Of a DNA stretch of 29,087 bases, positions 23,251-29,087 are shown piece by piece. The position numbers and the translations under genes are program-made. A model generated the notes under the pieces. It searched no databases. It was given only the letters and a program-made list of their open reading frames with translations, and was not told the DNA's origin. Source of the DNA: JAQTTT01 sp964565435 (GTDB lineage Archaea > Nanobdellota > Nanobdellia > Tiddalikarchaeales > Tiddalikarchaeaceae); NCBI GenBank assembly GCA_964565435.1, contig CAZMEY010000004.1, positions 1 through 29,087 of the forward strand. The letters run 5' to 3'. Each line of letters begins with the position of its first letter. The stretch's first letter is position 1.

Positions 23251-24069
23251 TTAATCACTCATTGATTTGCTTAAAAAAAATCCATCCTTTTCCAAGGATA
23301 TTTTAGTATTATTATATGGCAAGGATATTTTAAATAAATTATCATAATCATAATTGTTTTCAATCATGAGGTTAACATCCATTATTGATATGATTTGGGA
23401 GTAATCCACTTCTAAAATGCTTAAATAAGGGTTTAATATTAGGGTTAGCCTGTTAATGTCCGAGCCATTCTGCAAATTTATATCTAAATGGCATTCCCCG
23501 CTTAAGTTAAATGAATAATCCATTCCGCTTCCAAATACTTTGACAGGCATCCCTGCCCCATTTATGCAAGAGGTATGATTTTTCACATTAGCGCTGCTGA
23601 TTAATTCAATAGTTATTGAATTTGAATGATTTATTGAATCATATTGTATCAAATCCTGGCTGAAAAGATTTGTAATCTGGGAATAATTATTTATATTCAT
23701 TAAGGATATCCCGTTTTCCAAATCAGTTTCCAATCCAAAAAATGAATAATTCATTTTTATTGCGTTTTTCTTTGAAGATAAAAGCTCATTATAGGTCATA
23801 AGCGCTTGCATAGGCTCATAGTTTTTATTTAGATAAAAATAGTTTTTCACATCAATATCCACTTGATGGAGCTGGATTTCATAATATTGGTTTGCTATTC
23901 TTTTCAATGTTTCAATAAAATTATTTGATATTGATATTATTTCATCTGAGGACAAATAATCTGACAATGAATTATAAGATTTTAATGAATAATTATTGAA
24001 TTGGAACACCATTAAAATGAATAGTGCCGACATTATGAGGATGGATGATGTAAAAATTTGAGATTTCAT
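23251..24069 (-). CDS. Minor pilin-like surface protein (272 aa)
   Basis: 272 residues from ATG 24069 (MKSQIF...), which overlaps the previous stop by 4 nt; an upstream in-frame start at 24090 lies within that gene. The N-terminus SQIFTSSILIMSALFILMVF is a short basic leader with Gln at +1 and a pilin-like helix, but the +5 Glu is missing. The body is beta-rich with N-glycosylation sequons (NHSN, NLSG, NGSD) and two Cys (ACINGAG and GECHLD contexts), so it is extracellular. I read it as a minor or priming pilin rather than an anchored protein, but lack of Glu+5 makes processing uncertain. Confidence 0.65.
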   Translation of the reverse strand: MKSQIFTSSILIMSALFILMVFQFNNYSLKSYNSLSDYLSSDEIISISNNFIETLKRIANQYYEIQLHQVDIDVKNYFYLNKNYEPMQALMTYNELLSSKKNAIKMNYSFFGLETDLENGISLMNINNYSQITNLFSQDLIQYDSINHSNSITIELISSANVKNHTSCINGAGMPVKVFGSGMDYSFNLSGECHLDINLQNGSDINRLTLILNPYLSILEVDYSQIISIMDVNLMIENNYDYDNLFKISLPYNNTKISLEKDGFFLSKSMSD

Positions 24070-24440
24070 TTTGCATCCTCCCATAAGCAAAGCATGGAGT
24101 TGATTATTTTTCCATTAACAAAATATTCTTTTGATGAGCAATAATTGTTTTCATGCTCTTTGCTTCCTATTTCATAAACCCCAAAAATCCCAGATTCATT
24201 GTAGTATTCAATCTTAATATAATAGTTTTTATTCCCTAAATAATGGCTTATTAGGGATTCAATGCCTGTGATATTATTGTTGGCTAATTCATTTTCAATG
24301 AATTTTAGAGCATTTGAGGAGTCATAATACAATAATGCCGGATTATTTGATTCTGATGCAGTTATATTGAATGCATAGATTGCTGATAAAAAAATAAGGA
24401 TGGCAATCAAAATGTCAATGCTTAAAATCACTGCTTTCAA
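24066..24440 (-). CDS. Small pilin-like protein (124 aa)
   Basis: 124 residues. MKAVILSIDILIAILIFLSA is a very short leader and helix; there is an Asp at the position where pilins carry the acidic residue, and no Gln+1. The exterior part has Asn-rich sequons (NIT, NES) and two Cys near the end (YCSSKEYF and MLCLWED). Overlaps of 4 nt with the genes on both sides (24437-24440 and 24066-24069) place it in the coupled run of minor pilins. It resembles a pseudopilin of the tip complex more than a fibre subunit; no family name can be given. Confidence 0.6.
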   Translation of the reverse strand: MKAVILSIDILIAILIFLSAIYAFNITASESNNPALLYYDSSNALKFIENELANNNITGIESLISHYLGNKNYYIKIEYYNESGIFGVYEIGSKEHENNYCSSKEYFVNGKIINSMLCLWEDAK

Positions 24441-24913
24441 ATCATAACCCCCACTTTAAGAATTGCAGAATTGCCCAAATAAAGCACTTTTCTTTTTGAT
24501 ATAATCAATGTTTCAACACTTTTTTCAAATTTCAATTCTGAAATTTTTGAGCCGTTGAAGTACTCCAATGAGATGTAAAAGTCTTCATTGCTTAATGACA
24601 TCAATTGCTTTGCGTAAGAATAATTGGCGTTGAGCAATCCAATAAAATCGCTTAATTTTTTGGGATTTATAACATAAGGGGAATCGCATAAACCTATTTC
24701 CTGAAGGTTATTGGCGTTCCAATTAGGCGGATATCCTTCGTATAAAACAAGGGCATTTATTATATTGTTTGTTAACAACAACATTTTATCGTTTCCTGTT
24801 GAATTTGAAAGTTTATCATTTAAGGATGATGCCATAAATATAAGCATTGAAAACATTGACAAAAATAAGGAGATATTTATTATTGATTCTATTGAAAACA
24901 GCTGGGATTTCAT
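24437..24913 (-). CDS. Small pilin-like protein (158 aa)
   Basis: 158 residues beginning MKSQLFSIESIINISLFLSM: Lys-Ser then Gln, with Glu five residues after the Gln, close to a class III prepilin signal, then a hydrophobic helix to about residue 28. The rest is soluble and extracellular in character. It includes LYEGYPPNWNANNLQEIGLC, a motif (EGxPxxW...xxxGL) that I associate with archaeal pilin-like proteins encoded next to TadA/TadC genes. Sits in the coupled cluster with 4-nt overlaps before and after. Confidence 0.65.
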   Translation of the reverse strand: MKSQLFSIESIINISLFLSMFSMLIFMASSLNDKLSNSTGNDKMLLLTNNIINALVLYEGYPPNWNANNLQEIGLCDSPYVINPKKLSDFIGLLNANYSYAKQLMSLSNEDFYISLEYFNGSKISELKFEKSVETLIISKRKVLYLGNSAILKVGVMI

Positions 24914-25302
24914 ATTATAACCACTCCTTCCCCTGTGTTTGTTATTTCATGGGTTCCAATGTTTAAATTGAATTCTTTGTTTCCTGAAGCATTTGTTATT
25001 CTGCTTGAAGGGAGGGCGCATGAAAAAAAGCCATTGCTGGAATTTATTATCAATAATCTTGCGCTTGAATTAAATATGAATTCGTATCCCCCATTAAAAT
25101 GCGCATTCATGTTTTTTTCAATTAATACTTTTGAAATTTTGTGGCTTAAATCCATGCATTCAGATATAAGGGATTCTCTTTGCGAAAATAAGGCATTATT
25201 GTAGTTGTATCTTAAAAATATTACATTTATTCCGGCTGTGAAAAATATGAGTATTCCAAAAATTATCATTATTTCAAGCCCTGCCTGCGTTTTTTTATTC
25301 AT
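24910..25302 (-). CDS. Minor type IV pilin (130 aa, class III signal)
   Basis: 130 residues. MNKKTQAGLEIMIIFGILIF is a clear class III prepilin signal: basic MNKK, Thr at -1, Gln at +1, Glu at +5, then the helix. The mature part has two Cys (SECMDL and FFSCALPS) and ends in a beta-rich tail (NIGTHEITNTGEGVVII). The -1 Thr matches the major pilin of this operon. It starts three bases after the stop of the large adhesin gene and overlaps the next gene by 4 nt. Confidence 0.75.
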   Translation of the reverse strand: MNKKTQAGLEIMIIFGILIFFTAGINVIFLRYNYNNALFSQRESLISECMDLSHKISKVLIEKNMNAHFNGGYEFIFNSSARLLIINSSNGFFSCALPSSRITNASGNKEFNLNIGTHEITNTGEGVVII

Positions 25303-25305
25303 TTT

Positions 25306-27297
25306 TTATTCTCCATTGACAATTATGGTTATGTTTGATTCATAATATGCTATGTTTGATGATGAATCATTGGCATATGCAGAAAGAAGCGCATACTCTC
25401 CTTTTGATTGAAAAATATAATCAAAGCCATATATTCCGTCATTTTGTATTCCAGAGCATGAATATCCGCTGTCATATAATGTTATATTGCTTAAGTAGTG
25501 CGTTCCATTCGGGTTCCATGCGCATTGCTCATAGGAGGAATATCCTTGCTGCAAATCTGCAGGCATCCAATTCCATGAGGTTTCATTCCAGCCGCATCCG
25601 CATAGGTTACATGATGATTCATTTGAATATAATGAGCAATTATTGCATATTCCATTGCAGTTTTGCACAATATTATTGCAGGATATGCTTAATCCGTCAA
25701 TCCATGCTTTTCTTGATGCTGGACTGAATCCGTTTTTTGAAATCCTGACAGCAAAATTGGGTGTCAAATATGAAGAGGGTATTGAAAGATTATATGTTAT
25801 TAATGATGCTAAGTCATCGCAGAATAGTTGGTAATTGTTGCTCCAAGTGCTTCCTCCATCATTAGATATGGATACATAAACGCAGTCAGTTGTTTGTAAA
25901 TTTCCTGATTCTTTTATATGGGAAAAATTAAGGTATGCTCCTGATACGCATGAGCTTAAATCAATGCTTGACTGTTTTGTTAAAATATATGATGTGGTCC
26001 CCCTGTTTATGTAAACGCATTTGTCATTGTCGTCATTTATGCAGTTTGCGGAATCCGTTGTGTAAACTATTCCTCTTGCAGCCCATGGAGACCAATCAAT
26101 GCTTGATTCAAAATTCTCCGACCAAATTATGGAGTTGCCCAATTCTTGTGTCAGATTGCATCCGCACAATGCGCAGTCTGAATTATTCAATTCAGAGCAG
26201 TTTGTTCCTGTTCCAAAGCATGAATAATTGCATGCCATTCCTTTCAAGCATGAAATATTATGCGACGCAAAATTTGATACTGAGTAGCAGGTTCCTGAGC
26301 CATCATTTGAGCAGGTTCCTGTAGGAAGATAAAATGAGCCTTCAGCCATGCAATTTTGCGAACACTCAGTGCTTGAATAATAATTCGTCTGCCCCAAAGA
26401 AGAATATTCGCAGCTTGAATCGCATTCCCCATTTTTTTCCCAGCATCCTCCGGGGATTTTAAGCTCTGCCCAGACATTGCTTATTTGCTCTGAGCCAGGA
26501 GTAACGCTTGCGCTTATGCATGCAGAATCATAAATCACAATAGAGATATTGCTTATTGAAACATAATTTATGGTAGGCGGCTCTGAATCTTTTACTTCAA
26601 GGATAACAGGTATATTTGTATTGTTTATTGTCAAGTGCCCTTTATAAATTCCAGGGGAATATCCAAAAAATAGGATATCTATAGTTTTTTCATCCCCTGA
26701 ATAAAATGTCCCAAGCTCCAAATAGCTTTGCTTTCCTGTTGCTGCCAAATTTAAATCAGCAAAATCAGCAAGATTTTCTGATAGTGTAATATTTGCGCTT
26801 AAATCATAAAATAATAGGTTATATACTGAAAGCGAAAGTGTTGAATTGCTGTTTTTATAAAGCGCCAAATAGATGCTTGAAGGATTTGATGAAAAATCAT
26901 TGTAATCAATTACAATGCAATCCTTTGTAGGCACCACTTTTAGGGGATATAGCCCTTTTTGCGTTGGAAGATTGCCCGTGACGCAATAATCTGTGACAAA
27001 AAATAAATCTGATGTTCCAAATGAGCTGATTAACCCAAAATTTACTGTGTTATACCCTATGAATGTTTGGGAAGAATTTAAATCAGCGGGCAAATAGACA
27101 TCAATAGTTTTTCTTGCGGGATACCCCATAAATCCCACTTCTGACACTGCATTCTTTATATCATTCAATATATAAATCATGTAATTTTGATTATTTGAAT
27201 CAGCTATCATTTTTGATGAATAATTAACTATGCCCGCAATGCCTACAATAAAAAAAGATATTAAAAAAAGATATTCCAATCCTATCTGGGATTTCAT
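25306..27297 (-). CDS. Large pilin-like adhesin with Ig-like, Cys-rich PSI-like and jelly-roll parts
   Basis: 663 residues from ATG 27297 (MKSQIGLEYLFLISFFI), where the prepilin signal (Ser/Gln cleavage, Glu+5) begins; an in-frame ATG six codons upstream would only add MRIYLT. After a pilin helix, residues 30-235 are beta-rich. About 241-284 starts an Ig-like domain (PPTINYVSISN, VWAELKIPGG). About 285-380 is Cys-rich and ends NSDCALCGC. About 389-540 is a jelly roll with the Asp-box-like SNDGGSTWS. About 546-570 is again Cys-rich (NESSCNLCGCGW). The last 80 residues look like the other half of the Ig-like domain (NDGIYGFDY, GEYALLSAYANDS). More than 30 Cys and many N-glycosylation sequons point to an exposed, disulfide-rich protein, probably the pilus tip adhesin. 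It is the first gene of the operon. Confidence 0.78.
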   Translation of the reverse strand: MKSQIGLEYLFLISFFIVGIAGIVNYSSKMIADSNNQNYMIYILNDIKNAVSEVGFMGYPARKTIDVYLPADLNSSQTFIGYNTVNFGLISSFGTSDLFFVTDYCVTGNLPTQKGLYPLKVVPTKDCIVIDYNDFSSNPSSIYLALYKNSNSTLSLSVYNLLFYDLSANITLSENLADFADLNLAATGKQSYLELGTFYSGDEKTIDILFFGYSPGIYKGHLTINNTNIPVILEVKDSEPPTINYVSISNISIVIYDSACISASVTPGSEQISNVWAELKIPGGCWEKNGECDSSCEYSSLGQTNYYSSTECSQNCMAEGSFYLPTGTCSNDGSGTCYSVSNFASHNISCLKGMACNYSCFGTGTNCSELNNSDCALCGCNLTQELGNSIIWSENFESSIDWSPWAARGIVYTTDSANCINDDNDKCVYINRGTTSYILTKQSSIDLSSCVSGAYLNFSHIKESGNLQTTDCVYVSISNDGGSTWSNNYQLFCDDLASLITYNLSIPSSYLTPNFAVRISKNGFSPASRKAWIDGLSISCNNIVQNCNGICNNCSLYSNESSCNLCGCGWNETSWNWMPADLQQGYSSYEQCAWNPNGTHYLSNITLYDSGYSCSGIQNDGIYGFDYIFQSKGEYALLSAYANDSSSNIAYYESNITIIVNGE

Positions 27298-27320
27298 AGT
27301 TAAATAAATGCGCATATAGA

Positions 27321-27335
27321 TTTAAAGCTTTTTGA
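27321..27335 (-). promoter_or_regulatory. Promoter of the pilus operon (TATA-like)
   Basis: The minus strand reads GCTTTAAATCTATAT about 25-38 bases before the adhesin ATG, the right distance for a TATA box giving a nearly leaderless message. The 80-base intergenic region also serves the divergent 45-aa/KaiC pair, whose TATA-like CTTTTAAAAAAT is at 27345-27356. Confidence 0.4.
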
Positions 27336-27377
27336 AAACTATACTTTTAAAAAATAGGAACAGGTATTATTTTTATA

Positions 27378-27515
27378 ATGGAATCAAAAGATTTGTTCAT
27401 CGTTAATTCAAGATGCGCAAATATCCTCAATGCATTAAAAAATGCAATATTTATAGTTGGAGGCAAATTTGATATCCTTTATGCAAATTCGCATGCAAAA
27501 AAAATATTGAAGTGA
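27378..27515 (+). CDS. 45-residue PAS-fold N-terminal fragment
   Basis: ATG (27378) to TGA encodes 45 residues. ALKNAIFIVGGKFDILYANSHAKKIL follows the opening of a PAS domain (helix, AIFIVD-dGkIlyaN strands, then the helix NxxAxxIL), but the protein stops where a full PAS (about 100 residues) should continue. No continuation is found in another frame, because the KaiC-like gene begins four bases later. It may be a truncated sensor gene, a leader peptide for the KaiC-like gene, or a genuine mini-PAS. A TATA-like element about 30 bases upstream supports transcription. Confidence 0.45.
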   Translation: MESKDLFIVNSRCANILNALKNAIFIVGGKFDILYANSHAKKILK

Positions 27516-27519
27516 AATA

Positions 27520-28245
27520 ATGGTTAAAATAATTTTTAAAAAAAAAGAAAAAATCATTGATAAAGAAGAAAACCCTAGGGTTAAAACTGGCATAAAGGGG
27601 CTTGATACGCTTTTGGATGGGGGAATTCCTAAGGGCAATATTATTTCTTTAAGTGGAACATCAGGAAGCGGAAAGACCATATTTTCTTTGCAGTACCTTT
27701 GCAAAGGCATAGTTGAAAATAATGAAAATGGGGTTTTCATCAGTCTTGAAGAAGAGCCTGACAGGCTTATTCAAACATGCGAATCTTTTGGCTGGGATGC
27801 CGGGAAATTAATAAAGGAAAATAAATTAATAATAACAAAAACCCCCCTTTACAAATTTAATGTTTTAAAGGATATTATTAGGGAAAATGTTGAACGAATA
27901 AAGGCAAAGAGGCTTGTAATTGACCCTGGAGCAATGATTGATTTGTTTTTTGAGCGCCCAATTGAGGTGAGAAAGGCCATTGTTGAGTTGGGTTTAATGC
28001 TTAAAAAGCTTAATTGCACTTGCCTAATCACTAATGAGCAGAACAAATATTTGCCTAACAGGACTGATTATAGCAGTGATGGAATAATATTCCTTTATTA
28101 CACTAAAGTAATGAATCAATTCATGAGAATGATTGCTGTTGTAAAAATGAGGGGGACTAAGCACAGCAATAAAATACATCCTTTAGAATTTTCAAATAAT
28201 GGAATTGAAGTTATGGGAGAGGAAGTGTTTCAAAACATTAATTAA
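27520..28245 (+). CDS. KaiC/RadA-domain ATPase
   Basis: 241 residues, one KaiC domain. A Lys-rich tail of about 20 precedes KTGIKGLDTLLDGGIPKGNI (22-41), Walker A GTSGSGKT (46-53), catalytic Glu pair SLEEEPD (75-81), Walker B RLVIDP (131-136), and the KaiC-type KMRGTKHS (209-216). This is a complete, probably active site. Single-domain archaeal KaiC proteins act in signalling, and ArlH, the archaellum partner of the motor ATPase, belongs to the same family. Here it is divergent from a pilus operon, so a regulatory or motor-linked role is possible. It starts four bases after the PAS fragment and converges with the P-loop-less paralogue, overlapping by 8 nt. Confidence 0.88.
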   Translation: MVKIIFKKKEKIIDKEENPRVKTGIKGLDTLLDGGIPKGNIISLSGTSGSGKTIFSLQYLCKGIVENNENGVFISLEEEPDRLIQTCESFGWDAGKLIKENKLIITKTPLYKFNVLKDIIRENVERIKAKRLVIDPGAMIDLFFERPIEVRKAIVELGLMLKKLNCTCLITNEQNKYLPNRTDYSSDGIIFLYYTKVMNQFMRMIAVVKMRGTKHSNKIHPLEFSNNGIEVMGEEVFQNIN

Positions 28246-28921
28246 TGATTTCAAAGCCGTTTTTTCCCAATGATAATTTAAATGATTTTTTAGGTATGGG
28301 AACTGGAAAGCTTACAATATTAAGATTCATGTTGCTATCAAAAGATATCATCCCATCCATCATTTGCCTTATTGTGCTAACAAACTTGGCATCATGCATT
28401 TCATCAACTATCATGAATATTCCAACACCTTTGCTTGTCTTTATTTTTGCAGTTATTACCTCTAAAAATCTGAAGATTGTATCATTTGAATTGTAAAGGG
28501 TGAGGACAGAGATTGAGTCAAAAAGAGAATAATATTTTGAACTTTTTTTCTTGAATGCTGTTGAAGCATTGCTTAAAAAAATGCTTATATCCGTAAGCGC
28601 GATTGGGCCGTTTATCCTTTTTATTGATGTGCTATCTTTTGTTTTCAATTTTGCTTTGTAGCTGTAGCCATCAACCCATTTGATTAATCCTTTTTTTTCA
28701 AATTCATCAAAACTAAATCCGAAATTTTCCCCTTTTTCTTTAATCATCTCAGGGGAATCATTTAAAGATATGATAATAGCAGGAGTTTTATTCTTCACGC
28801 CGCATTGCACAAACTGCAGTCCCATAAGCCTTGATTCAATTAGAGGAGGGCATGATAATAATATGCAGTTTCCTGCCGGCAAATCCTCTAAGAAATCGCA
28901 TGAGCTTTTTGAAGATTTCAT
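28238..28921 (-). CDS. KaiC-like protein lacking Walker A
   Basis: 227 residues from ATG 28921 (TTG 28927 is a weaker alternative). The order of elements follows a KaiC domain: LEDLPAGNCILLSCPPLIES, LQFVQCGVKNKTPAIIISLN, DSPEMIKEKGENFGFSFDEF, EKKGLIKWVDGYSYK, and the closing FPVPIPKKSFKLSLGKNGFE. At the P-loop there is CPPLIESRLMG instead of GxxGxGKT, so ATP hydrolysis is not expected. GVGIFMIVDEMH could take the place of Walker B. It may bind the active paralogue as a regulatory partner, or sense a ligand. The strong TATA box about 21 bases upstream suggests a leaderless message. Confidence 0.7.
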   Translation of the reverse strand: MKSSKSSCDFLEDLPAGNCILLSCPPLIESRLMGLQFVQCGVKNKTPAIIISLNDSPEMIKEKGENFGFSFDEFEKKGLIKWVDGYSYKAKLKTKDSTSIKRINGPIALTDISIFLSNASTAFKKKSSKYYSLFDSISVLTLYNSNDTIFRFLEVITAKIKTSKGVGIFMIVDEMHDAKFVSTIRQMMDGMISFDSNMNLNIVSFPVPIPKKSFKLSLGKNGFEIIN

Positions 28922-28936
28922 AAACAAAAAAAGGTG

Positions 28937-28948
28937 TTTATATATTTT
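28937..28948 (-). promoter_or_regulatory. TATA box of the P-loop-less KaiC-like gene
   Basis: The minus strand reads AAAATATATAAA, a near-consensus archaeal TATA element, centred about 21 bases before ATG 28921. Transcription would start at or just inside the start region, implying a leaderless mRNA and supporting 28921 over more upstream starts. Confidence 0.45.
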
Positions 28949-29032
28949 AAACCTTTCAAATCCATTGATTTATAATAATAGCTGCGCTCCAAGCCAGAGG
29001 ACTTTGGCATGCTAAGAGAAAAAAATTAGTCA

Positions 29033-29087
29033 CGCTCCAAGCAAGACTCGAACTTGCGACTTCATGCTTAACAGGCATGCGCTCTAC
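29033..29087 (-). tRNA. tRNA-Asn (GTT), cut by the window end
   Basis: The minus strand shows the 3' three quarters of a tRNA: anticodon arm CATGC-CTGTTAA-GCATG (anticodon GTT, asparagine), T arm GCAAG-TTCGAGT-CTTGC, acceptor strand TTGGAGC and discriminator G at 29033. CCA is not encoded. The 5' acceptor strand and most of the D arm lie beyond the window. Confidence 0.9.

Noticed and set aside
27520..28245. Calling the KaiC-like gene ArlH/FlaH and the pilus operon an archaellum
   Set aside because: The operon has two T2SSF genes and an adhesin-type pilin but no ArlB/ArlF/ArlG/ArlI set; the KaiC-like gene lies in a divergent unit.
1..29087. CRISPR arrays, insertion sequences, prophage genes, rRNA
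   Set aside because: No regular repeats with spacers, no transposase or integrase motifs, and no rRNA-like sequence were seen on either strand.

Overview
The window comes from an AT-rich archaeon, most likely a small-genome DPANN-type lineage (that placement is inference). The archaeal signals are a Dph6 (diphthamide) domain, an archaeal-type RNase J, the pyruvate:ferredoxin oxidoreductase order gamma-delta-alpha-beta, class III (Q+1) pilin signals, KaiC/RadA ATPases, TATA-box promoters often placed for leaderless mRNAs, and two tRNA genes without an encoded CCA. Genes are dense, and ATGA or TAATG stop/start overlaps are common.

Layout. Positions 1-5.7 kb are housekeeping and membrane genes: a hydrophobic protein, tRNA-Asp, a secreted single-pass protein, a TatD nuclease-like hydrolase, a stomatin/SPFH protein, a TrmJ-like RNA methyltransferase, a site-2-protease-like membrane protein that has lost its zinc site, a PRC-barrel protein and a 43-aa membrane microprotein. 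Positions 5.8-8.6 kb are the porGDAB operon (pyruvate to acetyl-CoA with reduction of ferredoxin), its four genes linked by 4-nt overlaps. Positions 8.7-11.0 kb hold a CPBP-like membrane protein lacking the usual first catalytic Glu, a second membrane protein and an acidic tail-anchored protein. Positions 11.1-13.1 kb encode a 678-aa fusion of a glutamine-hydrolysing asparagine-synthetase-like enzyme with diphthine-ammonia ligase. Positions 13.1-16.8 kb hold a transglutaminase-like lipoprotein ending in six CX3C motifs, three small genes (23, 39 and 81 aa), a metallophosphoesterase, a nucleotidyltransferase-fold protein and a 64-aa unknown. Positions 16.8-18.2 kb are RNase J, interrupted by an assembly gap flanked by a 14-bp duplication.

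From 27.3 down to 18.4 kb on the minus strand runs a complete-looking type IV pilus operon: a 663-aa Cys-rich pilin-like adhesin, four small pilin-like proteins, a winged-helix/coiled-coil protein, a TadA/VirB11-type ATPase, two TadC-type membrane platform proteins, and the major pilin with its own Shine-Dalgarno sequence and a T18 terminator. No prepilin peptidase is in the window. Divergent from the operon are a 45-aa PAS fragment and a KaiC-like ATPase, which faces a second KaiC-like protein lacking a P-loop. The window ends inside tRNA-Asn.

The most notable points are the AsnB-Dph6 fusion, the pilus adhesin in which an Ig-like domain appears to be split by a Cys-rich/jelly-roll insertion, the six-fold CX3C tail, the paired active and dead KaiC proteins beside the pilus operon, two apparently inactive intramembrane-protease folds, and an assembly artefact in RNase J that can be repaired from the sequence.
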